Positions 11,079 to 23,100 of a DNA stretch of 64,000 nt are shown piece by piece. Position 1 is the stretch's first letter; each line of letters starts with the position of its first letter. The stretch covers positions 50,409-114,408 of the forward strand of contig JAULBX010008662.1 in assembly GCA_032358255.1 (NCBI GenBank), in the 5' to 3' direction. The notes under the pieces are model-generated. The model worked only from the letters and a program-made list of their open reading frames with translations, searched no databases and was not told where the DNA came from. Source of the stretch: Heterotrichella gracilis (Eukaryota > Sar > Xanthophyceae > Tribonematales > Xanthonemataceae). Position numbers and translations under genes: made by a program.

Positions 11079-13850
11079 TTCTGCAGTGAATAAGTATGTA
11101 AATGAATTAAATATATTTATATGTATACATATATGTATACATACCCTATATGAAGTTGTAAGTATATCCATTCCTAAACCCGTATGTATGTATGAATGGG
11201 ACATGTACCTAAAACCAAACAAGGAGTGACAGGAGGTCCGTGCCTATCACTCCTGTACCTTGACCAACGTGCCAGGTCGAGAACAGGCTGGTCACTTACT
11301 TCTCGCGGTGCATTGCATGGATGTGCAGTGGCTAGGTAAGGTACTGCAATTTAGGTCAGCCCATGCTGCAAGCAATACTTATTAGCTTGTGGATGGTCAC
11401 CATCCAGCGGCGCTGCACCGCATAACCACCGCTCCCATTCATGGGTTTTGGCGCATGAGTTTCAGCTCTGGCAGGCACCCTTGCTGGCACTAGGCAACTG
11501 GAAACGTGTGCAGTGTGGTTGATAACGGTGTGTTCCCAGAAACTTTGCTAGAGAATATCAGTCAATGTGATATTTATCATGACACTTGGTCAGGCGCAGT
11601 GGGCGCGGTGGAAAAAGTACTCCGGTCCATATTTTGGTGGTGTGCGCAAAGGGTGCCACCTTCCCGTTTGACATGCCTCCTGCATGCTCATATACGCCTT
11701 TCTTCCCTCTCTCAACGGCAGGTGATGATGCTGCTGACGCCATGAATCAGCAATCACCAAGCGCCTGGAGGAGCGCTAGACAACGTTGGTACCAAGGGGG
11801 AAAGGGGTTCCTAGAGGGTTTTCCTGGACGGAAGGGCGCAGGGCTGCAATTGTGCCTGCAAATTTCAACCTTAAGACAGTGATGGATTCTTCCAGTTCAT
11901 GGGTCGCACAGGGGTCCCACGGGAGTCCCTGATTCCAAAACCCAATGGTGTGGAATCGGGGAGGAATTTCCTGTGCACACATGAACCTGGGGGCATCCAT
12001 TCCTTGATGGGGGTAGAACCTGTGTGATGGCAAGACCTGTCCCTTAGATAGATGGTGACGGCTTTACCTTGCTGGCAAGCAGTTTATTAGCAAGATTTGC
12101 ATTTACGCAAATTATGCAGGTGACAACTTTATTCAGCTTTGCAACACGATAGTTGCAGCTGTGGCCATCGAAAATTCTGTTTGTTTTTTATCCATCATAT
12201 CCACCACGCTGTACATGAGTGAATTTGGTGCCGCTGCGGCAGCCTCCAGATTTTATATCGTAGTGCAACACACGCATCCGTAGCCACGGCTAACGCGATT
12301 GACCCTTGACCGTACCTGCATCCGATTGAATTCCACTGTGTTTGCAAGCCATGCAGTGCATCCATATTTGTTGCATGGATAACCCGTATCCATTAATTTT
12401 GAAGCCTTCAGACGTTTTTTGAGCATCAGGGTGATGTTGAGCCTTCTGCCACTAAAAAAATATTATACTTGCTTTTGTTTATTTCCCCCAGACTGAGCTG
12501 TTGGCTGTCCTACCTGTCACAGACTCATCATCGGTACCCCCATTGTATCATATCCAGCCATTGTCTCTCCTCGTATGTAACATGCAACAGCCCGGCAACA
12601 TCTTGTTGATCCCTGGTTGTAGGGTTAACCCTTCCTAAGGGTATTGTTATTACCCTTGACTAGGGTATCATAATGCTAGCAGCTGATGGGAATGCACATG
12701 CTGGAGCATTAGTAATGCACATCAGATGCAGATTCTGCAGACGTTAGGGTACCCTACAAATTTTAAAATCCTTTGGACAAGTCATGTCATGAGTGGTCAT
12801 CACAGAACGCTGTCAACAGCGTTTAGTTTATTTCTTTCTGCGGTTAAACGCAGCGGCGCCGCCCAAAAATTAAAAGTTTTCGTTGACCCGCTTGATATAT
12901 ATCAACTGTAATATTGAGTCTAGTATTAATATCAATATCGTGCAATGGTCCCCACCGTGGTGCCACCATGATGCAATGTGGTGGCCACAGTGCTCATTCT
13001 GGATGACTGGGCAGTCAGTTAGACCATTGGCAGTCAGTTAGACTAGTGCACCGGCCCGGGGTGGAAGTAATTTCGAAGTCCAGAGTGCCAAACTATCTAC
13101 AGAAAGATTGCAAGTATTGTATACTAAAATGATGACATTATGATTGGCAGTACAGCAATCCCATTGGGTGCATTGCATTGATATTATGGTTATTATGGCA
13201 TGATTGCAATGGGGGTGCGCATCAATGCCGCATCAAGTTTGCTTGCAACGATTCATTCAGAAGGTAGTTGTTCAGTGTAATAAGAGTTGCGTTCCCTTCT
13301 ATGACAATGCATGTTGTCATCATGATGGGCAGGCTGGCACTATGATGCTGATGTTGAGACCGGCGTATAATATGAAACGGCATGGACCACTAGGTGGGAT
13401 ACTTGAAGATGGAAATAAAATGCTCACAACAGGCACCTCAATCTAACAGGATGGCAGAAGCGTCTGCATACTCAATTAGAAAATTTCTTACTCAAACTGC
13501 TGTAATGCTTCTGATCCTTTCGATGATGTAAAAGAGTACTCTGGCACTAGTATGCATCACTCATTGATGAAATAACTATTGGGATAACAGTAATGTGGTG
13601 ATTGATGTACAATGTAATTTGTACAAATGAAGATGATAATGATGAGATTTCAATGGCTTTGCAGCATATTGCCCCTAGCCTAGTACAGTTACCAATGTGC
13701 CGCTGTGTAATGCTTTTTGGGGAAGTCATGACGCCAAGGTATGCATTCTCAGTCCCACTGACCATATCTGGAACGCATGCCCCCAATTAGCGTTGCTTGG
13801 AAGTAATTTGGTGCAGTCTTTTCATCGCACACTGATCATTCATCGGAATT
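11079..13850. other. Long non-coding stretch, nothing recognised
   Basis: About 2.8 kb more AT-rich than its surroundings. It includes ATGTATACATAT-like runs near 11110-11150, and pieces such as 12600-12680 with GGGTAT / ATACCCT inverted words. Open frames are short and unlike any family known to me. No transposase, reverse transcriptase, tRNA or long terminal repeat was seen. It separates the kinase gene from the tail of SWIM-family copy A. Confidence 0.4.
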
Positions 13851-13882
13851 ATATCTTTCAACTTCAGAAGGTAGGCTTGAAC

Positions 13883-16800
13883 CTGCAGCTTTGGTGGGCA
13901 CGCATCATCTGCTGCCAGCTTCAGAACCCGCTTGAAACTGTTGTTTGACGCAATGTAGGCAGCACAGTGAGGAGCCAGCAGCAGCAGGAGGCGCAGGGCA
14001 GAACGGGTCATGGTATCTCGGATGCGCCTGTTGCCAAGAGGGGTGGAGGATGGTGAAAGGATAAGGTGCATGGACGTTTGCCCTGTTTACATTGGGTTGT
14101 ACATTATTTTGTGGCTAGGCTTGTACGAGTCACTTCAGTGTTGAGCTTGATGTGCTTCACATCATGCTTGCGATGGGCAGTATGAAGCTTCATCGATGTT
14201 TCATCGATCTTCTTTGATCAACCTTCTACCGATGAAAAGTACAGTTGCAAGGACTCCATGCATATCATTTTTGATGAGTCAAGAGTACCAGCTTACAGTG
14301 TGAGCAAGGCCAGGCACATGTCCACATATCCTGGTCTTGAGAGTGCTTGGCCAGCGAAGCTGCGGGTTTTGGTCATGGTGGATGCGGCCTCCATCTGCTG
14401 CTGCAGGTGCTGTGTGCCAGGCCCCTGCATAGCCTTCAGCCATGTACTTTGAGAAGGACATCCATCTAGCTCAAGCTCTACTGCCAGCACAACCAGGTGT
14501 AGCCACAGCTGTAGCGTGTCCAACCTGCAGTGAAAGAAGGGGCCAGATATGCTCTTGGATTAAAGAAATTATGGAAGTCAAGAGTAACATGTAGGAAAGG
14601 AATGTGCTACACAAACTCAAAAATATAAAGCGAGGCCCAAAGCAACCTGTGTCCTAGGCTTGTACCATCCAATGCAGACACCCAGCATGCAGCAATGGAA
14701 TAAAGGCACTCATCCCATGCACAACAGTGCTAACTATGGTTGAGCTGCATAGATGCATACATGCACAGCAGCTCCAAGGCATCCCTATTATAGGCATTTT
14801 TTACTGGAAAAAAATTAAAAAAAAAGCAGCTCCAAGTTTGTATTTACCCCCAAATTTTGGCATCCTAAATGGAAACACGTACTGATCGCAAAAGTCTGCA
14901 TCGATTGCATAGTCCCTCCGCTTTGGCAGCTTTGGCAACCTCTTTGCCAACTTTGCTACCCATCCTGAAGGCAGCGTTTCCAGCAGTGTGTCCCAGAGCG
15001 CGTACTTCCACCCCCCCTCGCGCGTGTCATCTTGCACCCCCAGGCCTTGATAAAATTGCCGCAGGATTGCAACAGCAATGCGGGGAATTTGGCTGAAGCC
15101 TCCGCTGGCGCTGCTAAGCAAAAGCTCTGTCTTGAAATAGCTGCTGATTGTCGTGATCAGCCACGCCATGCATGTCTTGGAGCAGCAGATGGCAGTGCAA
15201 GAGCCATCTGATTGTGCAATCAGGCTGCAACTGTACACTGTGAAATTCCCCATACAAGCCTTGGCCCTGACAATGCAGCCCATCACAGTCTCAGACTGGA
15301 GGCAGGTCGAACACAGCTGCTCCAGCAAAGCCAAAGACCCCAGAAATGACACCAGATTTCCAAACCCAGGCACCGCTGCCAGCTTGGAGTCCCTCTGCCA
15401 GATGTCGCACAGCTCCTCCACCTGTGCCAGCAAGTCCTCCGCGGCACTCCAGAACAGCGCCTGGGGGTGCATACTGGGGGAGGGCGAGGTGCGGTGGGTG
15501 GCGCCTGAGAGGAGCACTGGCTTGTGGTACTCCCGGGTCAGCTGCACCAGTTGGGTAACAATCTGCATGACAGCCTGGAGGGCTCCAGGCAGGAGTCCTG
15601 GCAGGGCATGCGCCTCCTGCACAGGTGGGCTGCTGTTCATGATGCACAGTGCTGCGCTGGCTGCAAGAAGCGCCGCAGCATGGGCGCTTGCCAGGCTGCT
15701 GGGTGGTGATTGGCTGTTGGTGCTGCTGAGCTGGCACGGGCGCTGGGATGATGGGTGAGCGCCAGTACTGCCACCTCCCACACCTCCCTACCAAGAACTT
15801 GCTGCCTTTCCACACTGACAAACCGCGCCAGTACCTTCATGGCCAAGGCCAAATGCATGTCTGGCAGCTGTGCAGCATACGGCTCGCCACTGCCGCAGCC
15901 TAGCCACAGCTGCCGCATGTTTGCAAGCATGCTTTGACCTGCTTGGATGATCTGACCTTTAGCAATTGTCTCTGACGGCTGGTAAGACAATATCGATAGC
16001 CAAGTCAACGTTGGAGTTGACCGGGGATCATGGCTCTGCAGTTGTCGTGCCGCTGTTCCCGGGTGGTCCCCATCAGGTTCTATATCACTGTAGTCAGTCT
16101 CCGCCCACCACTCACTCCATGCACCCAGTGCACAACCTGCCATGCTTGCAGCCACCTCCTGCAAAGCAGCGGTGACGGACAGGGGGATAGGACTTCTACA
16201 AATCTACCTCAGGGGAAACGAACCTGCCATGTATTTGGGGGTTTCAGTTTATAATATAAGACTAAAGCCTAAAATCTCAAGCCTAAACCCTACATATGCA
16301 TTTTGCTACACTTGTGTGGACGCCACCCGCCCATCTGATGATTCATGGTAGTACCAGCGTCTCAATAGGGGCTCCAAAAGCTGTAATGCTGTGCCGGCAG
16401 CCTGAAGTGGGCCCTCCTTGCAATCACAAGATGCAGCATTCTACAAATGCATCATGAATTATTCGAGTGACAACTTTGTGAGTTGATTCCGTAAAATGAA
16501 TTTCATAGTGGACATATGTGTGCATTGTTTTCCCTTGACCCGCTACTAAACAACCCCCCTCCCACACCTCTACCCATATCCTACCTGTACCAGATCCCCA
16601 CATATGCCTCTCACTTGCGCGGTGTACTTCTGGAACGGTGCATCCAGCAGCTGGAGTGCCATCTGGCGAGCTGCCAGTGAAAGCAGGCTGCCTGGGGCTG
16701 CAATGCCCTCCTCCGCAACTGCCTTAACCCTTCTGAGCACATCCTTAACTTGCGGCGTATCCATTACGTACTCCTCATCAGTCATGCCCAGCCATGGGGA

Positions 16801-18410
16801 TGCTTCAGATTGCAGAGTGGTTTTTACCATGGACATCAGCAGGTCAATAGCCATGCCATGTGTGCAAGCCTGCAGGTGGGCTCGAAGTGCTGCCACAGAA
16901 AAATAAGCCCCTGCAATCAGGCGATGCGCTTGCTGGAATGATTGCTGTTGGCAACATGATGTGCTGTAGAGTTTGCGCCAAAATCAAGGCATTATGGCTG
17001 AAATCTCCCATACCCTCCCAAATTGGAGGGTGTAGTGATGGGTGCACTCTAGATGGGGCGTGATGACAGGTAAAATGCTGTGCAGACACCTGTATGTTAG
17101 CTTACTGCATGGTTGCAATACATCGATGATAATGTCAGTTTTACACCTGTGGCGTCCAAAATCAGCATCCCGGCACTGTTCGTGTTCACAGTCCTGTATA
17201 GCATGAAGCGGGTGTGCACTGTTATAAACGTCATACATCACATTTGCATAGCCAACCCCCACTCACCTCGTTCTGGCCCCACAAGCTCTGTCAGCAGATT
17301 CAGGAAGGCCACATGCGTTGCAGCGCACAGCGTACCCCTGGCCGGCCACAGGTCAGCGCCTCCTCAAGCGCAGCCACCCTCACCCCCCTCTCGGAGTAGC
17401 ACACTCCCCACAGCCCCACCAGGTGGTCTTGCAGAGGGCTTGCTTGGCATCTGGTCACCCAGTCCGCCCACACCAGGGGGTGTGACAGCACGCATGTGAT
17501 GCATAGGAGGAGTTCGTGGGCTTGGTGCTGGTGGCCATCATGGTACAGCATGTGCACCTTGTGGAGCAGCGCATGGGGTGTTATCTGGAACTGTATTGGC
17601 CGGATGGACACGTAGGAGATTGTCTCGGGAAGACCTGCGGGATAAGCAAGCGTCAAATGACTTGTGCAAACAGGAAAACAGCATTGCGTAATCAGCCAGG
17701 CTTGGGTGAAGCATCGCGTTCCATGCCCCTACGCTGATATAGCCAAGGTGCTTATACTACATAACTTCCTGGTATACATAAACCATCCTGATATAAACAC
17801 AGTGCACAATGTACACACAGTGCACACACATCATGCAGCGCAATGCAGGCATGATGGGTGGTGCAATGCTACCGGCAACTGCCGTAGCACGGGCATAAGA
17901 TGACGCATTGCAGCGTGTGGAGCTTGGCCAGGCCAGCATGCAAATCCCCGTACAGCTCATGCGATACTGACAGGTACATAAGAAATGAGTATGCGCCCTT
18001 GATGTCCAGGCTCCTGAGTTGACGTCTAATGGGAACATCTGACAATTGAGTTAGTACACACTAACTCATATGAGCGGATTTCCCCTTTGCCATTTCTCTC
18101 CTCCTTTACCGTGTGCAAGGTTTTAGCTTGGCTTCCCATGCTCACCTTTGAAGTGGAGTGCTGGTACCACGTAGCATGACGAGAGCAGTGGAGAAGACCT
18201 GGTGCAGCAGCCTGGCTCTGCTTTTGCTGGGAGGTAGTGGTGTTTCTGGCACGACTGGCAAGCAGGAAGCTGTGGAGAGTGACTGCCAGGGAAGACAAAG
18301 TCTTGGCCGTGAAGCAGCACCAGGTTGAGTGTCAGGTTGTGAAGGGCTTGCTGAGGCTGCTCACACAAACAAGCCTCGAAGGCATCGTTGTTGGTGTCTG
18401 CTGTAGACAT
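13883..18410 (-). pseudogene. SWIM-family copy A: zinc finger deleted, two frameshifts
   Basis: Exons on the minus strand: 18410-18146, 17634-17267, 16910-16585, 16158-14848, 14524-14297, 14027-about 13883. Each aligns with an exon of copy B (20.1-25.6 kb). The product starts MSTADTNNDAFEACL and shares PHALL, LSHPLVW, EEGIAAPGSLLSL and the REYHKPVL region. Two things mark decay. Exon 1 stops at HFK, and everything up to the end of copy B exon 2, including the CxCx9CxH finger, is missing. Relative to copies B and C there are single-base deletions near 17340 (CGPGRGT becomes CGRPGVR, then a stop) and near 15750 (shifting out of LSSTNSQSPPSS). The exon equivalent to B5+B6 is continuous, with no intron. 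Either this is a recent pseudogene or the two indels are assembly errors in a finger-less paralog. Confidence 0.72.
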
Positions 18411-19263
18411 GGTGCTGGGGCTGCTCCTCGCGTGGTTGCTCCCAGCCTCGTCTTGCTAGCAACCTTCGAGGCTGCTAGACTATTCAACACCTTTTGATAT
18501 GAGGCATGGGGAGCTTTCTTTCACGATTTCCTCAACTAGCCCCCCTAGATTCACAAAGGGGGTGACATGTCCACAAGAACTACTGCCAAACCTGAGGCAC
18601 AATATTACGCCCGTATGGCGTGAAACTCTAGACACAATGAAAGGAAGAATAAGCAAGGCTGCTTTTTGGTGCACGTATTAACTTCGCGTGCAGATATACC
18701 TGCCAGGCAATATGCCACTGATGCATGCACCGCATATGCATGCATTGGCGTGGCACACGAAGAACTGTAAACGTGCCTCCGCACCACTCTCCAAAACACT
18801 GTCGACTATTTAAAGTGGTCAACGCCAATCAAACCCTTATTTAGGGTTATGGATATTAGCAGGAAGTATCTATCACGCCTGATACTCGCGCACTCAGCAG
18901 TCACCAATAAATTTTGTTTACAGCATAAACGGTTACCGTGGTGGAATCCCGGGACCCTTGTGTCATATATTCATGAGCGAAAAGGTGCAGTGCGTAGCAG
19001 TGTGCGTTTGTCAATTACAATGTGCAAGCCTGCAGTTTGTGGTCAAACTCTTGGATGCCAGGTCATGCCGAATTCTCACTCATTAGCCTGCAGGCTGGTT
19101 GGAACCATCTTAACTGTCCCAAATGAATTTGATGCCAAGCTGCTCACTTGAGCGAGTACTGCGGCACTGGATGCATCCAATGATTCATCCCAATAAGACC
19201 TTTTTCAGGTTGGAGTCTTAATCCCAAAATGCCCTGCCCCTACCACTGGCAAGCGGCAGGTGT
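18411..19263. other. Intergenic, no supported gene
   Basis: This lies upstream of copy A and downstream of copy B. A TTATTTAGGGTTAT motif is present near 18838. Short open frames here have no paralogous counterpart. It probably holds the promoter of copy A, but no element was identified. Confidence 0.35.
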
Positions 19264-19452
19264 CTAGTCTATTTCACCTTCGGAATCTTCCATATCGTGC
19301 TCAGAGTGTTCCAAGAACCATGCTGCCTCATCTTGCTCCACGCCTGGATCTGAGCCTGGGTCCGAGCTTGTGTCTGTGCCAGCAAGCCAGCGGTTAGTGC
19401 ATGTGCAGCATTGCCCGCCATGTACCCCAACACCCACTCTAATTTGCAGGGA
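19264..19452 (-). CDS. Possible acidic C-terminal exon of SWIM copy B
   Basis: A minus-strand open frame reads TSSDPGSDPGVEQDEAAW and ends HSEHDMEDSEGEID then a stop. The composition is typical of an acidic protein tail. It lies about 0.7 kb downstream of the last paralog-supported exon of copy B, in the same orientation. No copy A or C equivalent is available, and the acceptor (around a TGGCACAG or AAATTAG) is not resolved. It could equally be a chance frame. Confidence 0.25.
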   Translation of the reverse strand, partial: SLQIRVGVGVHGGQCCTCTNRWLAGTDTSSDPGSDPGVEQDEAAWFLEHSEHDMEDSEGEID

Positions 19453-20122
19453 AACTGTATGCGCAGAGATGGTCATCTGAGCCTTGTCACCTGAGCCTTG
19501 TAACACAACGACATGGCGTTACCATCGGTCACTACGTTGAAGATTGGTCACCACATTGACATTCACAGGCATGTGCCATCTCCGCACCTGTGTCTGTATC
19601 ATCAAGCATTCCCCGCGGCCCTAGCAACAGGACTCTTGTGTGATGCACAACCTGCAGGGAACAGGGATGGTGCAGTGTATCAGATTTGCCATTTTTATTC
19701 TCTTCAATTTAAAGTAAATGTAACTGTTTCTGGATATCGTATATAAAAGGTGAGCCAGACACCACCGTGAATCTCACCTGCAGCAAAGCGGAGGCAAGTC
19801 AGGCAAGCGCTTTGCCTCAAGTCCGATCCATGCTGTGTTCAGAAGCGATGCAAGAGCAGCAACCATTTCTACTTACAATGTCATGAAAGGCTGTACTTAA
19901 CAATCCAGCCACTTGAACGCTCAGCAAGCCTTGGCAGAAGATTTAACATCCCACCAGATGGTTAGCTACGACCGTCGCACTTGGCAACGCCACACAGAAT
20001 CTCAGCCTTCGGCTAATTGGCTTGTCCTGCCTTGTTGACCTTCCTTTTGCGCATCCATTTCTGCTAATAACCCCCTTCCCAGCATGTATTACCCCATGCT
20101 TGCACATTCCCACCCAGCAGCA

Positions 20123-20152
20123 TAAACCCTAAACCCTAAATCCTAAACCCTA
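20123..20152. repeat. Interstitial telomere-like repeat (CCCTAAA)
   Basis: Four consecutive CCCTAAA-type units (one TCCTAAA variant), about 24 nt beyond the likely donor of the last recognised exon of SWIM copy B. Confidence 0.88.
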
Positions 20153-23100
20153 GACAGCCCAGCCCGCCACGCACCTGCTCATGCCAGGACCCGTCAAGGT
20201 GTGGGTCCAGCTCAATCTCACCATTGCTCCCCAACCCCATCATCGCCCCGTACTCTGCAGCGTACGGCAGCTGCGCAATAACATCACTCATGAGATGGGC
20301 ATACACTTGGATCACTGGTTGGTACGCCTCATGCTCTGCCAGCACCACGATGCGCTTGAACCGCTTGTGCGCCGCGATGAAGGCGGCATGTGCAGGGGCC
20401 AGCAGCAGCAGCAGGCGGAGCGCACAGCGGTGTATGGTCTCTGGGAGGCACCTGTTGCCAAGGGGGGTGGAGCAGGGTTAACCTGTGTGTAAAGGCATCC
20501 TGGTGGCCTTGAGTGAAAAGAGAAAGGCATTCCAGCCGCCATCGGCTTATTGCCTCGCCTGGCATTGAATGGCATGCGCAGAATGCGGTACATATCGCTA
20601 GTGCTCGGAGCCTTTTGCCATGGACTTTGACCACTTGTAAATTCTTTGCAGTGCAAACAAAAAGTTCGTCCCATCAGTTCACATTAATGTCATTTTGCTT
20701 CAGGGCAGTTGCAAGAAAAGGACTATAAGGAAAATAACGGCATAGTCGTGTCAAGCTGGGCGAGGCAAGTATAGTGCTGCTTACCTTGTGAGCAAGATGA
20801 AGCACATGTCCACGCATTCTTGCGCTGAGAGTGCACTACCAGTGGGACTGTGAGTTTCGGTCACAGTGGGTGCACCCTCCATGCGCTGCTGTGAGGAATG
20901 TGTGTCAGCCCCACGCGTGGCCTCACTGCCTGTGCCCTGAGAAGATCCTTCCTCCATGTGCTGCTGCGGGGGTTGCGAGTCATCGCCCTGCATGGCCTCC
21001 AGGCCTGTGCGTTGAGAAGACTCTTCCTTCAGCTGGATCTCCAGTGCCAGGCTGATCACATGTAGACACAGCAGCAGCGTGCCCTCCCTGCAGCCATGAA
21101 GGAAGAAACCCTGTTCAGGGGTGTAGGGTCTAGGAATCGCAGGCACAGCAGCAGCGTGAGACCACACGTAGATGTGTAGTTTATAAGACTGGTCCCTTTA
21201 CATTTTTCTAAAATCTGAAACACTTACTCGTAGCAAGTGCCTTGTTTGCCCTTGGGGGTGAGCCTTGGCGCACTCTTTGCCAGCTCCACCACCCTGGTCA
21301 AAGACACAGCTTGGAGCAGGCTCTCCCAGAGCGTGTGTTTCCACCTCCCCTGATGTGTGTCATCTTGTACTCCCAGGCCCTGGTGGAAGTGGCGCAGGAT
21401 GGTGGCAGCCGTGTTCGGCAGTCCCTGGGAGGCCCCTGGGGGATCGCTGGGCAGCAGGGCTGTCTGAAAAAAGCTGCTGATTGTCTTGACCAGCCACGTC
21501 ATTACGATTTTGGAGTCACAGATGGCAGTGCAGGGGGCTTCTGATGAGGCAGCCAGGCTGCAGCCGTAGGTAATGAACCTCTCCACTTCAACCTGCACCA
21601 TGACAAGCGGATTTAAATGTGCGAGGCAAATATTTGATTATTTTATAAGTACGCGCCTCACCTCAAATGCAAGGGCGTACTGCTAATCAGACTGTGTTTC
21701 TGCAATGCATGCAATTAGCTGACTAGCCAAAGTGACTTCCGATTTATCTTTCACTGCATGCACTGAGGGTGAGGGGGGTGGGGCTGTATGCTCATATGTG
21801 AACAGAAATAACAGTAATCATGACAATAATATACCTGTGCCGTGACATTGCGCCCCGCTACCCCAGAGTGCAGGCTGATCCAGCACAGCTGCTCCAGCAC
21901 AGGAAGCGACCCAATGAGGCACAACAAATCCCCAAAGCCAGCCACCGCTGCCAGCTTGGCATCACTCTGCCAGGTGTCACACAGCACCTGCACCTGCGCC
22001 AGCAGGTCAGCTGCGGTATCCCAAAACAGCGCCAGCGCGTGCATGCTGGGGGAGGGCGAGGCATGGTGGGTGAAGCCCGATGGCAGCACTGGCTTGTGGT
22101 ACCGCCGGGTCAGCTGCACCACATGAGCCAAGATCTGTGTGGCTGCCTGGATGGCTCCTGGCAGGGGTCCAGTCGTCGTGTCAGCCTCGTGCACAGGTGG
22201 GGTGCTGGCCAAGATGCACAGTGCTGCGCTAGTTGCATGCATTGCCGCAGCGTGGGTGCTTGCCAAGCTGGCCAGGCTGCTGGGTGGTGACTGGCTGTTG
22301 CCGCTGCTGAGCTGGCGCAGGCACTGGGACCAATGCGGGAGCGACAGAACCGCCGCCTCCCACACGCACGCCTCTCTACCCAGGCCTTGCTGCGCCCCAC
22401 CCCTGACCAGATGGGCGAGCACCCGTATGGCGGTGGCATGGTGCAGGTCTGGCAGCGGGGCAACGTGGGGATCCCCACTGTCGCTCAGAAATTGGTGCAG
22501 CAGTATGTGTGCTACCATGCTCTGGCTTTGTTGGGGGCCAGGCGGTTTCAAAAGCCCTGCCAAGGTCATGAGTGAGCGCGGATCACTGGGCTCCTGTTGT
22601 AGCGCTGCCGCTCCCGGGTTGCCCCCATCTGGTTCTCTATCTCTATACCTCGTCTCCGCCCACCACTGCCTCCAAGCATCCAGCGCACAACCTGCCAGGC
22701 TTGCAGTCACCTCCTGCAATGCAGCGGTACAAGAAAGGGGGTTAAGACCCCAACAATTTCTACCTCCTGGCGATCACAAGGATGCAACATTCTACAGATG
22801 CAAATGATTAACTCAATTGAAGTATGGAGATCAATTTTTGTAGCGCGAATTTCACCATGGACTCAAGTGCATTTGCTATCTCAAACCTACTACTGCATTA
22901 CCACTGGCTCCCTCCCCCACCTCTAACCCATCTTCCCACCTGTGCCAGATCCCCACACATGCCTCCCACTCGCGCGGTGTACTCCTGGAACGGTGCATCC
23001 AGCAGCTGAATTGCCACCTGGCAAGCTGTCAGAGATAGCAGGCTGCCTGGGGCTGCAATGCCCTCCTCCGCAACTGCCACCACCCTCCCGAGCACATCCT

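Noticed and set aside
12590-12910. AT-rich region with GGGTAT/ATACCC inverted words, considered as a transposon end
   Set aside because: No partner terminal repeat, target duplication or transposase was found nearby.
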